A DNA stretch of 9,783 nucleotides from Rhodoferax sp. Its GTDB lineage: Bacteria > Pseudomonadota > Gammaproteobacteria > Burkholderiales > Burkholderiaceae_C. This document shows, piece after piece, positions 1-6,217 of this stretch. Within the stretch, counting starts at the first letter, position 1; the number at the start of each line of letters is the position of its first letter. Position numbers and translations under genes: made by a program. A model generated the notes under the pieces. The model worked only from the letters and a program-made list of their open reading frames with translations, was not told the DNA's origin and did no database searches. The stretch spans positions 1 to 9,783 of the forward strand of contig JAKFXU010000465.1 of assembly GCA_021731215.1 (NCBI GenBank), written 5' to 3'.

Positions 1-1
1 C

Positions 2-67
2 AAGGCCCCTTGCAAGCGGTGCGACGGGAAAAGATATTTTCAGGGAGTCGAGGCCGTTGCGGCTTGA
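2..67 (+). CDS. Possible 3' end of an upstream cassette gene, CxxC motif protein (partial)
   Basis: The plus-strand frame from base 2 is open to a TGA at 65-67 and reads KAPCKRCDGKRYF followed by QGVEAVAA. The C-x-x-C-x-G-K pattern resembles half of a small zinc ribbon, but the family cannot be named from 21 residues. The stop lies ten bases before the attC that begins at 77, which is where cassette genes usually end, and the reading direction matches the attC orientation. The frame starting at base 1 is also open, to a TAG inside the attC at 127-129, so the choice of frame rests on the cysteine motif and the position of the stop. The 5' end lies outside the window. This is an inference. Confidence 0.4.
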   Translation, partial: KAPCKRCDGKRYFQGVEAVAA

Positions 68-76
68 ACCGGGCTC

Positions 77-131
77 GTCCAACAAACGGTTCAGATCGTG
101 GCTTCGCACGATCTAACCTTACTCGTTAGGC
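77..131 (+). other. attC: Integron cassette recombination site (attC / 59-base element)
   Basis: The site begins with GTCCAAC (77-83), matching the RYYYAAC box, and ends with GTTAGGC (125-131), matching GTTRRRY. Between them GGTT (88-91) and AGATCGTG (93-100) pair perfectly with CACGATCT (107-114) and AACC (115-118), closing on a six-base loop (101-106). C92 is left unpaired, as expected for the extrahelical base in the left arm of an attC. The unpaired AAAC (84-87) and TTACTC (119-124) fit the central spacer. The outer boxes pair at five of seven positions, which is normal for attC. The extra base in the left arm places the associated cassette gene to the left. No integrase gene or second attC is visible in this window. 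Confidence 0.85.
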
Positions 132-132
132 C

Positions 133-1158
133 TTACCCGCCCCGCTGGCGTTCGCGTTCAACCTGCACCATTGTCTGATTGACAATATCCAAAGGGAATG
201 ACTTCAATGCCGACCAGTTGCGCGCCAGGTGGGGCAGGCGATCTTCGACCAGACGGATCACTGTTTGAGCCTGCAAGGCATCACGGGGCTTTTTCATAGG
301 CTCTCGATCCTCTGCGGTGCATAGCCAGAGCTTGAACATGGCAAATGCCCGCGGATCAGGTGCGGACATCATGAAGACCCGACCGTCATTGGCAACGACG
401 GGCTGCATCACCCGTGGGGCGCCAAGGAGCCACTTCATGTTCCAGATGTCAGTGGCCACGAGGTCGCTCCCAAAAAAGCGGTCCGGCTCGTCGGCCCAAG
501 GCGGGTCTGGCATCTGGCGGATCAGGTCAACCATGTAGCCTGTCTTGGACACAGCCCTGAAGCGCTGGTTGGCCTGGATTTCGTAGCTGCGGTCCGCTCG
601 CCTGAGCAGGCCAAGAAGCCCGCCCTCCTTGATGTTCTCGGTTAAAGCCGGGCCCAGCTTGGAAGTGTGATTCCACAGCAGGTCGATGTCCACCGTTGCC
701 AGGATGTCCGAAGGGAAGCGCACGCCAGCCATGGCCTCATAGACGTGCATGGCATTGGTGCCTATCACCGTAATGTTTGTCTCCAAAAGATGGGCGCGGT
801 CCAACTCCACGCAGATATCGGCCACTTGGTTGGGAACGTGCCCCACGCGGTGCGCTGCATTGACTTTGGCCTGAACGCGGAGCTGCTCCTTGAGCGACGA
901 GAGCCGCTCGGAAAGCTCTTTTTTTCGTTCTGTGAATTTCAGGAGCACTTCTTCAGTCGCTGCAGACCTGGGGCCCAACGACTTGGCGTTACCCTTCCTA
1001 TCCAATGTGCGATAGAGGTATTCCTTCCCAGACACCGTCTTCCAGTGCATGCCACTGGTGTAGTCCTGGCTTTTCAGTTGGGTATCCCTGAAGGCGGCGT
1101 GCAACTGTTCCGAATCAATAACCGATTTTGCCTGGACGTTTGAAATTGGCGAATACAT
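133..1158 (-). CDS. GSU2403-family nucleotidyltransferase-fold protein (NTP_transf_8-like)
   Basis: 341 residues, ATG start at 1158. The ribosome site AAGGA sits only 3-4 bases upstream, inside an inverted repeat. Residues about 65-105 look helical and charged. The nucleotidyltransferase core follows: VIGTNAMHVYEAMAG (131-145), the paired-aspartate motif TVDIDLLW (155-162, D157 and D159), and a third candidate acidic residue in GYMVDLI (207-213, D211). This layout matches the GSU2403 family (Pfam NTP_transf_8), whose biochemical role is not settled; some related folds act as toxins or as AbiEii-like proteins, but nothing here proves that. The stop codon lies two bases from an integron attC, so the gene may be reverse-oriented cassette cargo or the first gene outside the array. 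No partner antitoxin-like gene is visible. Confidence 0.75.
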   Translation of the reverse strand: MYSPISNVQAKSVIDSEQLHAAFRDTQLKSQDYTSGMHWKTVSGKEYLYRTLDRKGNAKSLGPRSAATEEVLLKFTERKKELSERLSSLKEQLRVQAKVNAAHRVGHVPNQVADICVELDRAHLLETNITVIGTNAMHVYEAMAGVRFPSDILATVDIDLLWNHTSKLGPALTENIKEGGLLGLLRRADRSYEIQANQRFRAVSKTGYMVDLIRQMPDPPWADEPDRFFGSDLVATDIWNMKWLLGAPRVMQPVVANDGRVFMMSAPDPRAFAMFKLWLCTAEDREPMKKPRDALQAQTVIRLVEDRLPHLARNWSALKSFPLDIVNQTMVQVERERQRGG

Positions 1159-1198
1159 TTATCCTTCTTTTTGTATAAAGCAGTTATTTGAAGGATAA
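1159..1198 (-). promoter_or_regulatory. Inverted repeat over the leader of the nucleotidyltransferase gene
   Basis: TTATCCTTC (1159-1167) and GAAGGATAA (1190-1198) form a perfect 9-bp inverted repeat with a 22-base AT-rich spacer, directly against the ATG at 1158. The arm nearest the gene contains its AAGGA ribosome site. On the minus strand, TTGCAA (1219-1224) and TAAATT (1196-1201), 17 bases apart, make a weak sigma-70-like pair overlapping the distal arm. The repeat could be an operator or an RNA hairpin that hides the ribosome site. The repeat is seen directly; its function is inferred. Confidence 0.4.
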
Positions 1199-1253
1199 TT
1201 TACAGTCTTGCGAGGTGTTTTGCAAGCCCCGCAACACGCGCAGCTTGCCCCGG

Positions 1254-2420
1254 TCAACCACCCGGCCTGCCCACGATCCGATCGCGCCCACCTTGTTTGG
1301 CCTGGTACATGCGCTGGTCGGCTAGATCGACCAACGCTTTCCAGTCTTTGACCTGATCGACGCTGCGCTCAGCGATACCGATACTGGATGTCAGCGGCGT
1401 GCGGTCGGGGCGCAGGCCAAAACCAATGCTGCGCATGCGCAGCAGCGCTGCTTGCGCCTGAATCAGATCGGTGTTGGGCATGATCAGCAGAAATTCCTCG
1501 CCGCCCCAGCGCACCAGCATGTCGCCATGGCGCAGACTGCTGCTGACGATGCCGGTCATGTCGAGCAGTGCCTTGTCGCCCGCTTCGTGACCGAACCTGT
1601 CGTTGATGTTTTTGAAGTGGTCCAGGTCGATGAAGGCAACCGACAGCGTTGCATTGCTGCGGCTGGCGATGGTGAACTGCAGGTCCAGCACTTCCTCGCC
1701 GCTGCTGCGCGAAAAAACCCCGGTCAGGGGGTCGTGGATGGCCTGGCGCACCAGCGCAATCATGAACGCCAGTTGGCTCATGCCGGCCAGCGTGGAGACG
1801 CCGGTGATCAGCACCAGCAGCCAGAAAGCGCCAGCAAACGACGGCCAGTCCAGAATGGCCCAACGCAGCGAGCCGGCGATGACTTGGGCGATCAGGATCG
1901 GGCTGGCAATGACCAGGCTCTCCAGCAGGGTGAGCGGAAAGATAGCCAGTCCGGCCAGCAGCACGAACGGCAAAAAGGCATAACCGGTGCCGATGGCGGC
2001 CGAGATGCCGGCCAACTGGTAGTGGCCGAGCAGCGTGTAGGAGGCGACATAAAAAACGGTCGGAATGGCAAACAGCAGCGCCATCGCGCGATAGGCATCG
2101 AACAGGTCGCCGCTGGGCCGGTAATACAGCAACAGGCTGACGAACGCCGCACAGGCTATCAGCCGCATCAGGGCCAGGTTGAGCCACAGCGGAAAAGGGA
2201 AGACGACCAAGTCGACCAGGCTCCAGAGCGGCGTCAGTACCGCGAACAAGAATGCGAACAGGCGCACCCGGTCGACGATCATGGTTGCGCGGCGCCGCGT
2301 CAGCAAGCTCATGTGCCGATGGGGTGACGCCAGCCAGGCCAGTTCCGCCTGTTTGAGTTCCCCCGGTATCAGGCCGGACAGGCGGTGCCAGACCACATCT
2401 GCAATGCGTTGCATGATCAT
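1254..2420 (-). CDS. Membrane-anchored diguanylate cyclase (GGDEF domain)
   Basis: 388 residues. It makes cyclic-di-GMP from two GTP at the inner membrane. The ATG at 2420 has AGGA eight bases upstream. Residues about 50-222 are strongly hydrophobic, with about six membrane spans in a MASE-like sensor region whose ligand cannot be read. The GGDEF domain covers about 228-385: DPLTG (230-234), FIDLDHFKNIND (263-274), and the active-site motif GGEEF (306-310). An RxxD inhibitory site, RHGD (297-300), sits exactly five residues before GGEEF, so product feedback inhibition is likely. SSIGIA (345-350) and the final ADQRMYQAKQGGRD (367-380) complete the domain. No EAL domain is attached. It lies 140 bases downstream of aer on the same strand and probably tunes the motility-to-biofilm switch served by this gene group. 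Confidence 0.9.
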   Translation of the reverse strand: MIMQRIADVVWHRLSGLIPGELKQAELAWLASPHRHMSLLTRRRATMIVDRVRLFAFLFAVLTPLWSLVDLVVFPFPLWLNLALMRLIACAAFVSLLLYYRPSGDLFDAYRAMALLFAIPTVFYVASYTLLGHYQLAGISAAIGTGYAFLPFVLLAGLAIFPLTLLESLVIASPILIAQVIAGSLRWAILDWPSFAGAFWLLVLITGVSTLAGMSQLAFMIALVRQAIHDPLTGVFSRSSGEEVLDLQFTIASRSNATLSVAFIDLDHFKNINDRFGHEAGDKALLDMTGIVSSSLRHGDMLVRWGGEEFLLIMPNTDLIQAQAALLRMRSIGFGLRPDRTPLTSSIGIAERSVDQVKDWKALVDLADQRMYQAKQGGRDRIVGRPGG

Positions 2421-2560
2421 TTTGGAAGTCCTGTGTGGATGCTTGTGTGCAAGGGGTTATGCAAGGCATTGACGAGATGAGCCATGTTCGCATCAGGGGC
2501 CGCGTGAGGGTTTGGGTCTGGGTTGTGCATGGTCGCCCGCCAGTCAGTTGTTTTGGTTTC

Positions 2561-4108
2561 CTACACCGAGAACACTTTCACCGCGTCCACCAGCCGCTGC
2601 GCCTGATCGCTCAGGCTGTTGGCGGCGGCACTGCTTTGCTCGACCATGGCGGCATTTTGCTGCGTCATTTCGTCGAGCTGGGCCACGGCCTGGCCGACCT
2701 GTGAAATCCCGAGTGTTTGTTCCTTGGAGGCCACGGTAATTTCAGCGATCAAGTCATTGACTCGTCTGACCTGACTCACCAACTCGGTCATGGTCTGACC
2801 GGCCTGCGCAACCAGTCTGGAGCCGCTTTCGACGGTTTTTACCGAGTCATCAATCAGGCCCTTGATTTCCTTGGCCGCGGCCGCCGAACGCCCGGCCAGA
2901 CTGCGCACCTCGGTGGCCACCACGGCAAAGCCGCGCCCTTGCTCCCCGGCACGGGCCGCCTCGACGGCGGCATTGAGGGCCAGGATGTTGGTCTGAAAGG
3001 CAATGCCGTCAATGACGCCGATGATGTCGGCGATTTTGCGGCTTGAATGCGAGATCAGCGCCATCGTGGACACCACATTGGCCACGGCCTCACCGCCCTT
3101 GGCGGCCACTTGCGTGGCGTTGTTGACCACCTGGCTGGCTTGTTGCGCCGTGTCTGAATTCTGACGGACGGACGCGGTCTGTTGCTCCATGGCAGCCGCT
3201 GTCTGCTCCAGATTGGACGCCGTTTGTTCGGTTCGGCTGGACAAGTCATTGCTCGCGGCGGCAATCTCCTGGCTGGCCACCTGCACGCCCGATACCTGCT
3301 CGTACACATCCGCCACCAGGGACTGCAAGTTCAGCCCCGCCTGATTGATGGCGCGCGCAATCAGCCCGAGCTCGTCGCAGCGGTTGAGGTTCAGGTCTTC
3401 GCCTGCTTCCCCGCTGGCCACCTGTTGGGCCACGCCCAGAATTTTTCCCAGGGGCGAGGTAATCTGCGCCTCGATGAACCAGTCCGCCAGCAGCAAGCTG
3501 GCGGCCACGGCGGCTCCCATGGCGGCCAGGGCAACGCCCGCCAGCCCTGAAAACGACAAGGCGCCTCCCATGGCTGCGCCTACCGCCAGCAAGGGCAGGC
3601 GCACGCGCCAAGCCGTGGGCAGCAGTTGCAGTGCGCTGGCCCAGCGCATGAGACCGCTGCGCACGATCAGGCCGCGGTGGAACGCGAGTCCTGCGGCACT
3701 TCCGGCCTTGAAGCGTGCGTACAGCTTTTCGGCGGCCTCTACTTCAGCACGCGACGGCTTGACCCGCACCGACAGATAGCCCACCACCTGGCCATTGCGG
3801 CGCATCGGCGCCGCGTTGGCGCAGACCCAGTAGTGGTCGCCGTCCTGGCGGCGGTTCTTGACCAGCGCCCGCCAGGACTGACCTTCTTGCAGGCTGCGCC
3901 ACATGTCGGCAAAGGCCTCGACCGGCATGTCCGGATGGCGCACCAGGTTGTGCGGCTGACCCATCAACTCATCGGTGCTATAGCCACTGGTACGACTGAA
4001 GGCGGCATTGACGTAGGTGATGAGGCTTGCGGTATCCGTGGTGGACAGCAGCGTCTCAGTGCTTGGGAACGGGTACTCGTGTTGCGTCACCGGAAGGTTG
4101 GTTCTCAT
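2561..4108 (-). CDS. aer: Aer-type aerotaxis receptor (PAS-FAD methyl-accepting chemotaxis protein)
   Basis: 515 residues, close to the 506 of E. coli Aer. The redox state of FAD bound to the N-terminal PAS domain signals through CheA/CheW to the flagella. PAS covers about 10-120. The FAD-region stretch NLVRHPDMP (54-62) gives R57, H58 and D60 at the same numbers as E. coli Aer, and N34, W70 and W79 also match. [12 protein letters not shown] (84-95) is another near-identical block. A membrane hairpin spans about 168-209 with no periplasmic domain, as in Aer. A HAMP-like region precedes the signalling domain, whose conserved tip [20 protein letters not shown] lies at 367-386. There is no CheR-binding pentapeptide at the C-terminus. 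The ATG at 4108 lies 34 bases after the upstream MCP stop, with a weak ribosome site. Many betaproteobacteria carry several Aer-like paralogs, so strict aer orthology is not certain. Confidence 0.88.
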   Translation of the reverse strand: MRTNLPVTQHEYPFPSTETLLSTTDTASLITYVNAAFSRTSGYSTDELMGQPHNLVRHPDMPVEAFADMWRSLQEGQSWRALVKNRRQDGDHYWVCANAAPMRRNGQVVGYLSVRVKPSRAEVEAAEKLYARFKAGSAAGLAFHRGLIVRSGLMRWASALQLLPTAWRVRLPLLAVGAAMGGALSFSGLAGVALAAMGAAVAASLLLADWFIEAQITSPLGKILGVAQQVASGEAGEDLNLNRCDELGLIARAINQAGLNLQSLVADVYEQVSGVQVASQEIAAASNDLSSRTEQTASNLEQTAAAMEQQTASVRQNSDTAQQASQVVNNATQVAAKGGEAVANVVSTMALISHSSRKIADIIGVIDGIAFQTNILALNAAVEAARAGEQGRGFAVVATEVRSLAGRSAAAAKEIKGLIDDSVKTVESGSRLVAQAGQTMTELVSQVRRVNDLIAEITVASKEQTLGISQVGQAVAQLDEMTQQNAAMVEQSSAAANSLSDQAQRLVDAVKVFSV

Positions 4109-4142
4109 GGGGATAATTCTCGGGTTAATGCTTGGTCACCTG

Positions 4143-5177
4143 TCAAAAGCTGGTCCATTCGTCGTCCCCGGTTGCGGGGGTACGCTGGCGGGGTGGCTTG
4201 GTGGTGGGCGCATGCGCCAGCGCCTTGGGTTTGTGGGTGGCGCTCTTGGATCCCTTGTTGATGCGTTGCTCAGTGCCGTTGAAGGCCAGGCTCTGGGCTG
4301 GCGCTGATCGCACGGCAGCGGTGGCGGCTGTTGTTGTTGTTGCATGTCGAGGCTGGGCGGCACCGGACGACAGTTTGAACACCGCCACCGTGCCGACCAG
4401 GTCTTGCGTCTGCGCCTTCAGGCTGCTGGCGGCGGCGGCCATTTCTTCGACCAATGCGGCGTTTTGCTGCGTTACCTGGTCCATTTGCACGACAGCTTCA
4501 CCCACCTGCGCCACCCCTTGGGCCTGTTCGTTGCTGGCGGCACTGATCTCGCCCATGAGGTCGGTTACGCGTTTGATGGAACTCACGACTTCGGTCATGG
4601 TCGTGCCAGCCTGATCGACCAGCATGGTGCCCTGCGCCACCCGCTCCACGCTGGCATTGATCAGGCTCTTGATTTCCTTGGCGGCCTCCGCCGAGCGCCC
4701 GGCCAGGGAGCGCACTTCAGAGGCAACCACGGCAAAACCGCGGCCCTGTTCCCCAGCGCGCGCTGCCTCTACCGCCGCGTTGAGCGCCAGGATGTTGGTC
4801 TGGAAGGCGATGCCGTCGATGACGCTGATGATGTCGGAGATCTTTTTGGACGAGTCATTGATGCCCTTCATGGTGTCCACCACCTGCGCCACCACCGCGC
4901 CACCCTTGATGGCGGTGATGCTGGCGTTCAGCGCCAGTTGGTTGGCTTGGGCGGCGCTGTCGGCGTTTTGCTTGACGGTGGCGCTGAGCTGTTCCATTGA
5001 AGCGGCGGTTTCTTCCAGCGCGCTGGCCTGTTGTTCCGTACGGGCCGACAGGTCGTGGTTACCGGAAGCAATCTGCGCGCTGGCAGTGGCCACACTTTCT
5101 GAACCAATACGTACGGTGGAGACGACTTTGGCCAGGTTCTCCTGCATCGCCGCCAGCGCCATTAGCAGTTGGGCCAC
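4143..5177 (-). CDS. 3' fragment of the broken MCP: possible soluble signalling domain
   Basis: 344 codons from a GTG at 5177 remain open after the element insertion. The frame starts in the last part of HAMP, carries the whole signalling hairpin (tip [20 protein letters not shown] at 121-140), then a low-complexity linker rich in Ala, Thr and Lys (about 270-335), and ends in EWTSF. AAGGCGGGG lies just upstream of the GTG and could serve as a ribosome site, so a cytoplasmic fragment able to touch CheA/CheW is conceivable. The more likely reading is that this is only the remnant of the pseudogene, since the GTG encodes an ordinary internal valine of HAMP. Confidence 0.45.
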   Translation of the reverse strand: MAQLLMALAAMQENLAKVVSTVRIGSESVATASAQIASGNHDLSARTEQQASALEETAASMEQLSATVKQNADSAAQANQLALNASITAIKGGAVVAQVVDTMKGINDSSKKISDIISVIDGIAFQTNILALNAAVEAARAGEQGRGFAVVASEVRSLAGRSAEAAKEIKSLINASVERVAQGTMLVDQAGTTMTEVVSSIKRVTDLMGEISAASNEQAQGVAQVGEAVVQMDQVTQQNAALVEEMAAAASSLKAQTQDLVGTVAVFKLSSGAAQPRHATTTTAATAAVRSAPAQSLAFNGTEQRINKGSKSATHKPKALAHAPTTKPPRQRTPATGDDEWTSF

Positions 5178-5195
5178 TTCATCCCCGCCTTGCGA

Positions 5196-5200
5196 ATGAA
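5196..5200. repeat. Target-site duplication, left copy (ATGAA)
   Basis: This five-base copy abuts the left inverted repeat of the 234-bp element. It is identical to 5435-5439 and, as a single copy, completes the interrupted HAMP codons. Confidence 0.88.
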
Positions 5201-5434
5201 CCTAGAAACCGCAGTTGGACGTGCCCGAGTGGGTCGTCATGGGGTGTTCTGGCAAGGCGTGACAACGCGGCGGGCTACTGCCCGCAAGGAGGAGCAACGC
5301 CGCCAGAGCGCGCCAGGGCGGCTCAATCGGGCACGTAGCGCTGTCACCCAAAAGGTGAACTCGTGCGTGGGTACAGAAGTGAGTGTTCATGCGGCCTTGC
5401 AAGCGGAAATGAGCGGTCAACTGCGGTTTCTAGG
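5201..5434. mobile_element. 234-bp MITE-like element, possibly IS1380-related, inserted in the MCP gene
   Basis: CCTAGAAACCGCAGTTG (5201-5217) and CAACTGCGGTTTCTAGG (5418-5434) are perfect 17-bp terminal inverted repeats. ATGAA flanks both sides (5196-5200 and 5435-5439) as a 5-bp target duplication. Removing the element plus one ATGAA restores the HAMP reading frame exactly ([17 protein letters not shown]), which is strong proof of insertion. The inside has no transposase; a 72-codon frame in it resembles nothing recognisable. Ends beginning CCTAGA and a target duplication of four to five bases recall the IS1380 family (for example ISEcp1), so mobilisation in trans by such an element is a guess. 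An internal 10-bp inverted repeat is also present. Confidence 0.9.
5219..5336. repeat. Internal inverted repeat of the element, with a nested hairpin
   Basis: ACGTGCCCGA (5219-5228) is the exact reverse complement of TCGGGCACGT (5327-5336). Between them GCGGGC (5270-5275) and GCCCGC (5280-5285) form a six-base-pair hairpin with a TACT loop. These would let one half of the element fold as a single strand or transcript. The pairing is seen directly; any role is unknown. Confidence 0.6.
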
Positions 5435-5439
5435 ATGAA
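5435..5439. repeat. Target-site duplication, right copy (ATGAA)
   Basis: This five-base copy abuts the right inverted repeat of the 234-bp element and matches 5196-5200. Confidence 0.88.
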
Positions 5440-5907
5440 TGGTTTGACTCAGGTCGCCAAGTGCCACGGCATTGGAGATGTCCACCGCGTGACCCAGTGA
5501 GCGCGAGATGGAGCGAATCAGGACGATGCCAAACCCCACGGCCAACAACAAGCCCGACACAATAACCAATACAAACGCTATGAGATCGTTGCGGTAGCGG
5601 ATTTCCGCAGTCGTAAAGGCGTCTTTCGCCTGCTTGACCTGAGTGTCACGGTATTCGACCATCGACTTGATGGCGGTTTCACCTTCTCTATTTACAGCGT
5701 TCAAAAATTGCGCCATGACGGCCGGGCTGAAGTCGCCCGCGTTAATGGCCTTGAGCGCCTGGTCCAGTTTTTCGGCCCAAGCCGCGCGAAGGGATTTCGT
5801 GCGCTCGAAAGCAGCTTTCTCTTCGGGGCCTTTCGTCGTGGCTTCAATCTCCTTGATGAGCCGGGGGATTTCAGCCATGTGAGCTGCGATGGCATCGGTG
5901 TGGATGC

Positions 5908-5945
5908 TCGTGGGATGGTCGTGGGATGGTCGTGGGATGGTCGTG
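5908..5945. repeat. 11-bp tandem repeat (3 full copies plus 5 bp) causing a frameshift
   Basis: The unit TCGTGGGATGG occurs at 5908-5918, 5919-5929 and 5930-5940, followed by a partial TCGTG (5941-5945). It lies in the four-helix sensor domain of the broken chemoreceptor. With a single unit the minus-strand reading is ALHDHPTSIHTDAIAAH, a typical sensor-domain stretch; the two extra units add 22 bases and shift the frame. The TCGTG ends of the unit are what slipped-strand copying would use. One or four copies would keep the frame. Confidence 0.88.
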
Positions 5946-6217
5946 AAGCGCCGCCAGCGGACTGTCGGGCGCATGCTGGAATGCCCGCAGCAACTGTGTT
6001 TGATTTTGTAATATGCGCTGAACCACTTCATCCGCCATCAGGGCCGGCAGCATGGCTTCATCGTGTACCGTTTTGATCGCGTCATTGGACTTGCTGATGC
6101 CAAACAGACCCATGGCGCCGTTGCCGATCAGCAGCGCAGACAGCATGCCAATCAGGATGATCAGGCGGGTGGAGATTTTGAGGTTGTTCAAGATGTGTCT
6201 CCTCTAAAAATGGTTGC

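Larger units (their letters stand above)
4143..6191 (-). pseudogene. Methyl-accepting chemotaxis protein (4HB-HAMP-signal), broken by a frameshift and a small mobile element
   Basis: A single transmembrane chemoreceptor gene in three pieces. It starts at a TTG (6191) with AGGAG about seven bases upstream, 26 bases after the GGDEF-EAL gene. Piece one holds the first membrane span (about residues 10-31) and the start of the four-helix sensor, up to FQHAPDSPLAALHDHP. An 11-bp repeat expansion (5908-5945) then shifts the frame. Piece two continues TSIHTDAIAAHMAE, a second span (about 195-218) and HAMP up to GDLSQTIH. There a 234-bp element (5201-5434) adds PRNRS and a stop. Piece three resumes [10 protein letters not shown], followed by the signalling domain and the C-terminal EWTSF, which resembles the CheR/CheB-binding pentapeptide. 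Subtracting 22 and 239 bases from 2049 leaves 1788, which is 595 residues plus a stop. As it stands the gene cannot make a full receptor. Confidence 0.9.

Noticed and set aside
1207..1226. CTTGC/GCAAG repeat as a terminator after the diguanylate cyclase
   Set aside because: Only five base pairs around a ten-base loop and no U-tract.
1159..1253. A second attC that would close a cassette around the nucleotidyltransferase gene
   Set aside because: I found no paired RYYYAAC and GTTRRRY boxes with a stem between them in this gap.
1452..2327. Plus-strand frame of 291 codons opposite the diguanylate cyclase
   Set aside because: It is rich in Gln, Arg, His and Asp with no recognisable domain, and lies antisense to a gene with complete GGDEF motifs. 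GC-rich codon use gives such long shadow frames.
4330..4343. GTT repeat in the MCP linker as a second microsatellite
   Set aside because: Only about four units, inside a threonine/alanine-rich linker where such runs are common.
5202..5420. 72-codon minus-strand frame filling the small mobile element
   Set aside because: It starts at TTG, resembles no transposase or known protein, and runs into the terminal repeats; most likely chance.
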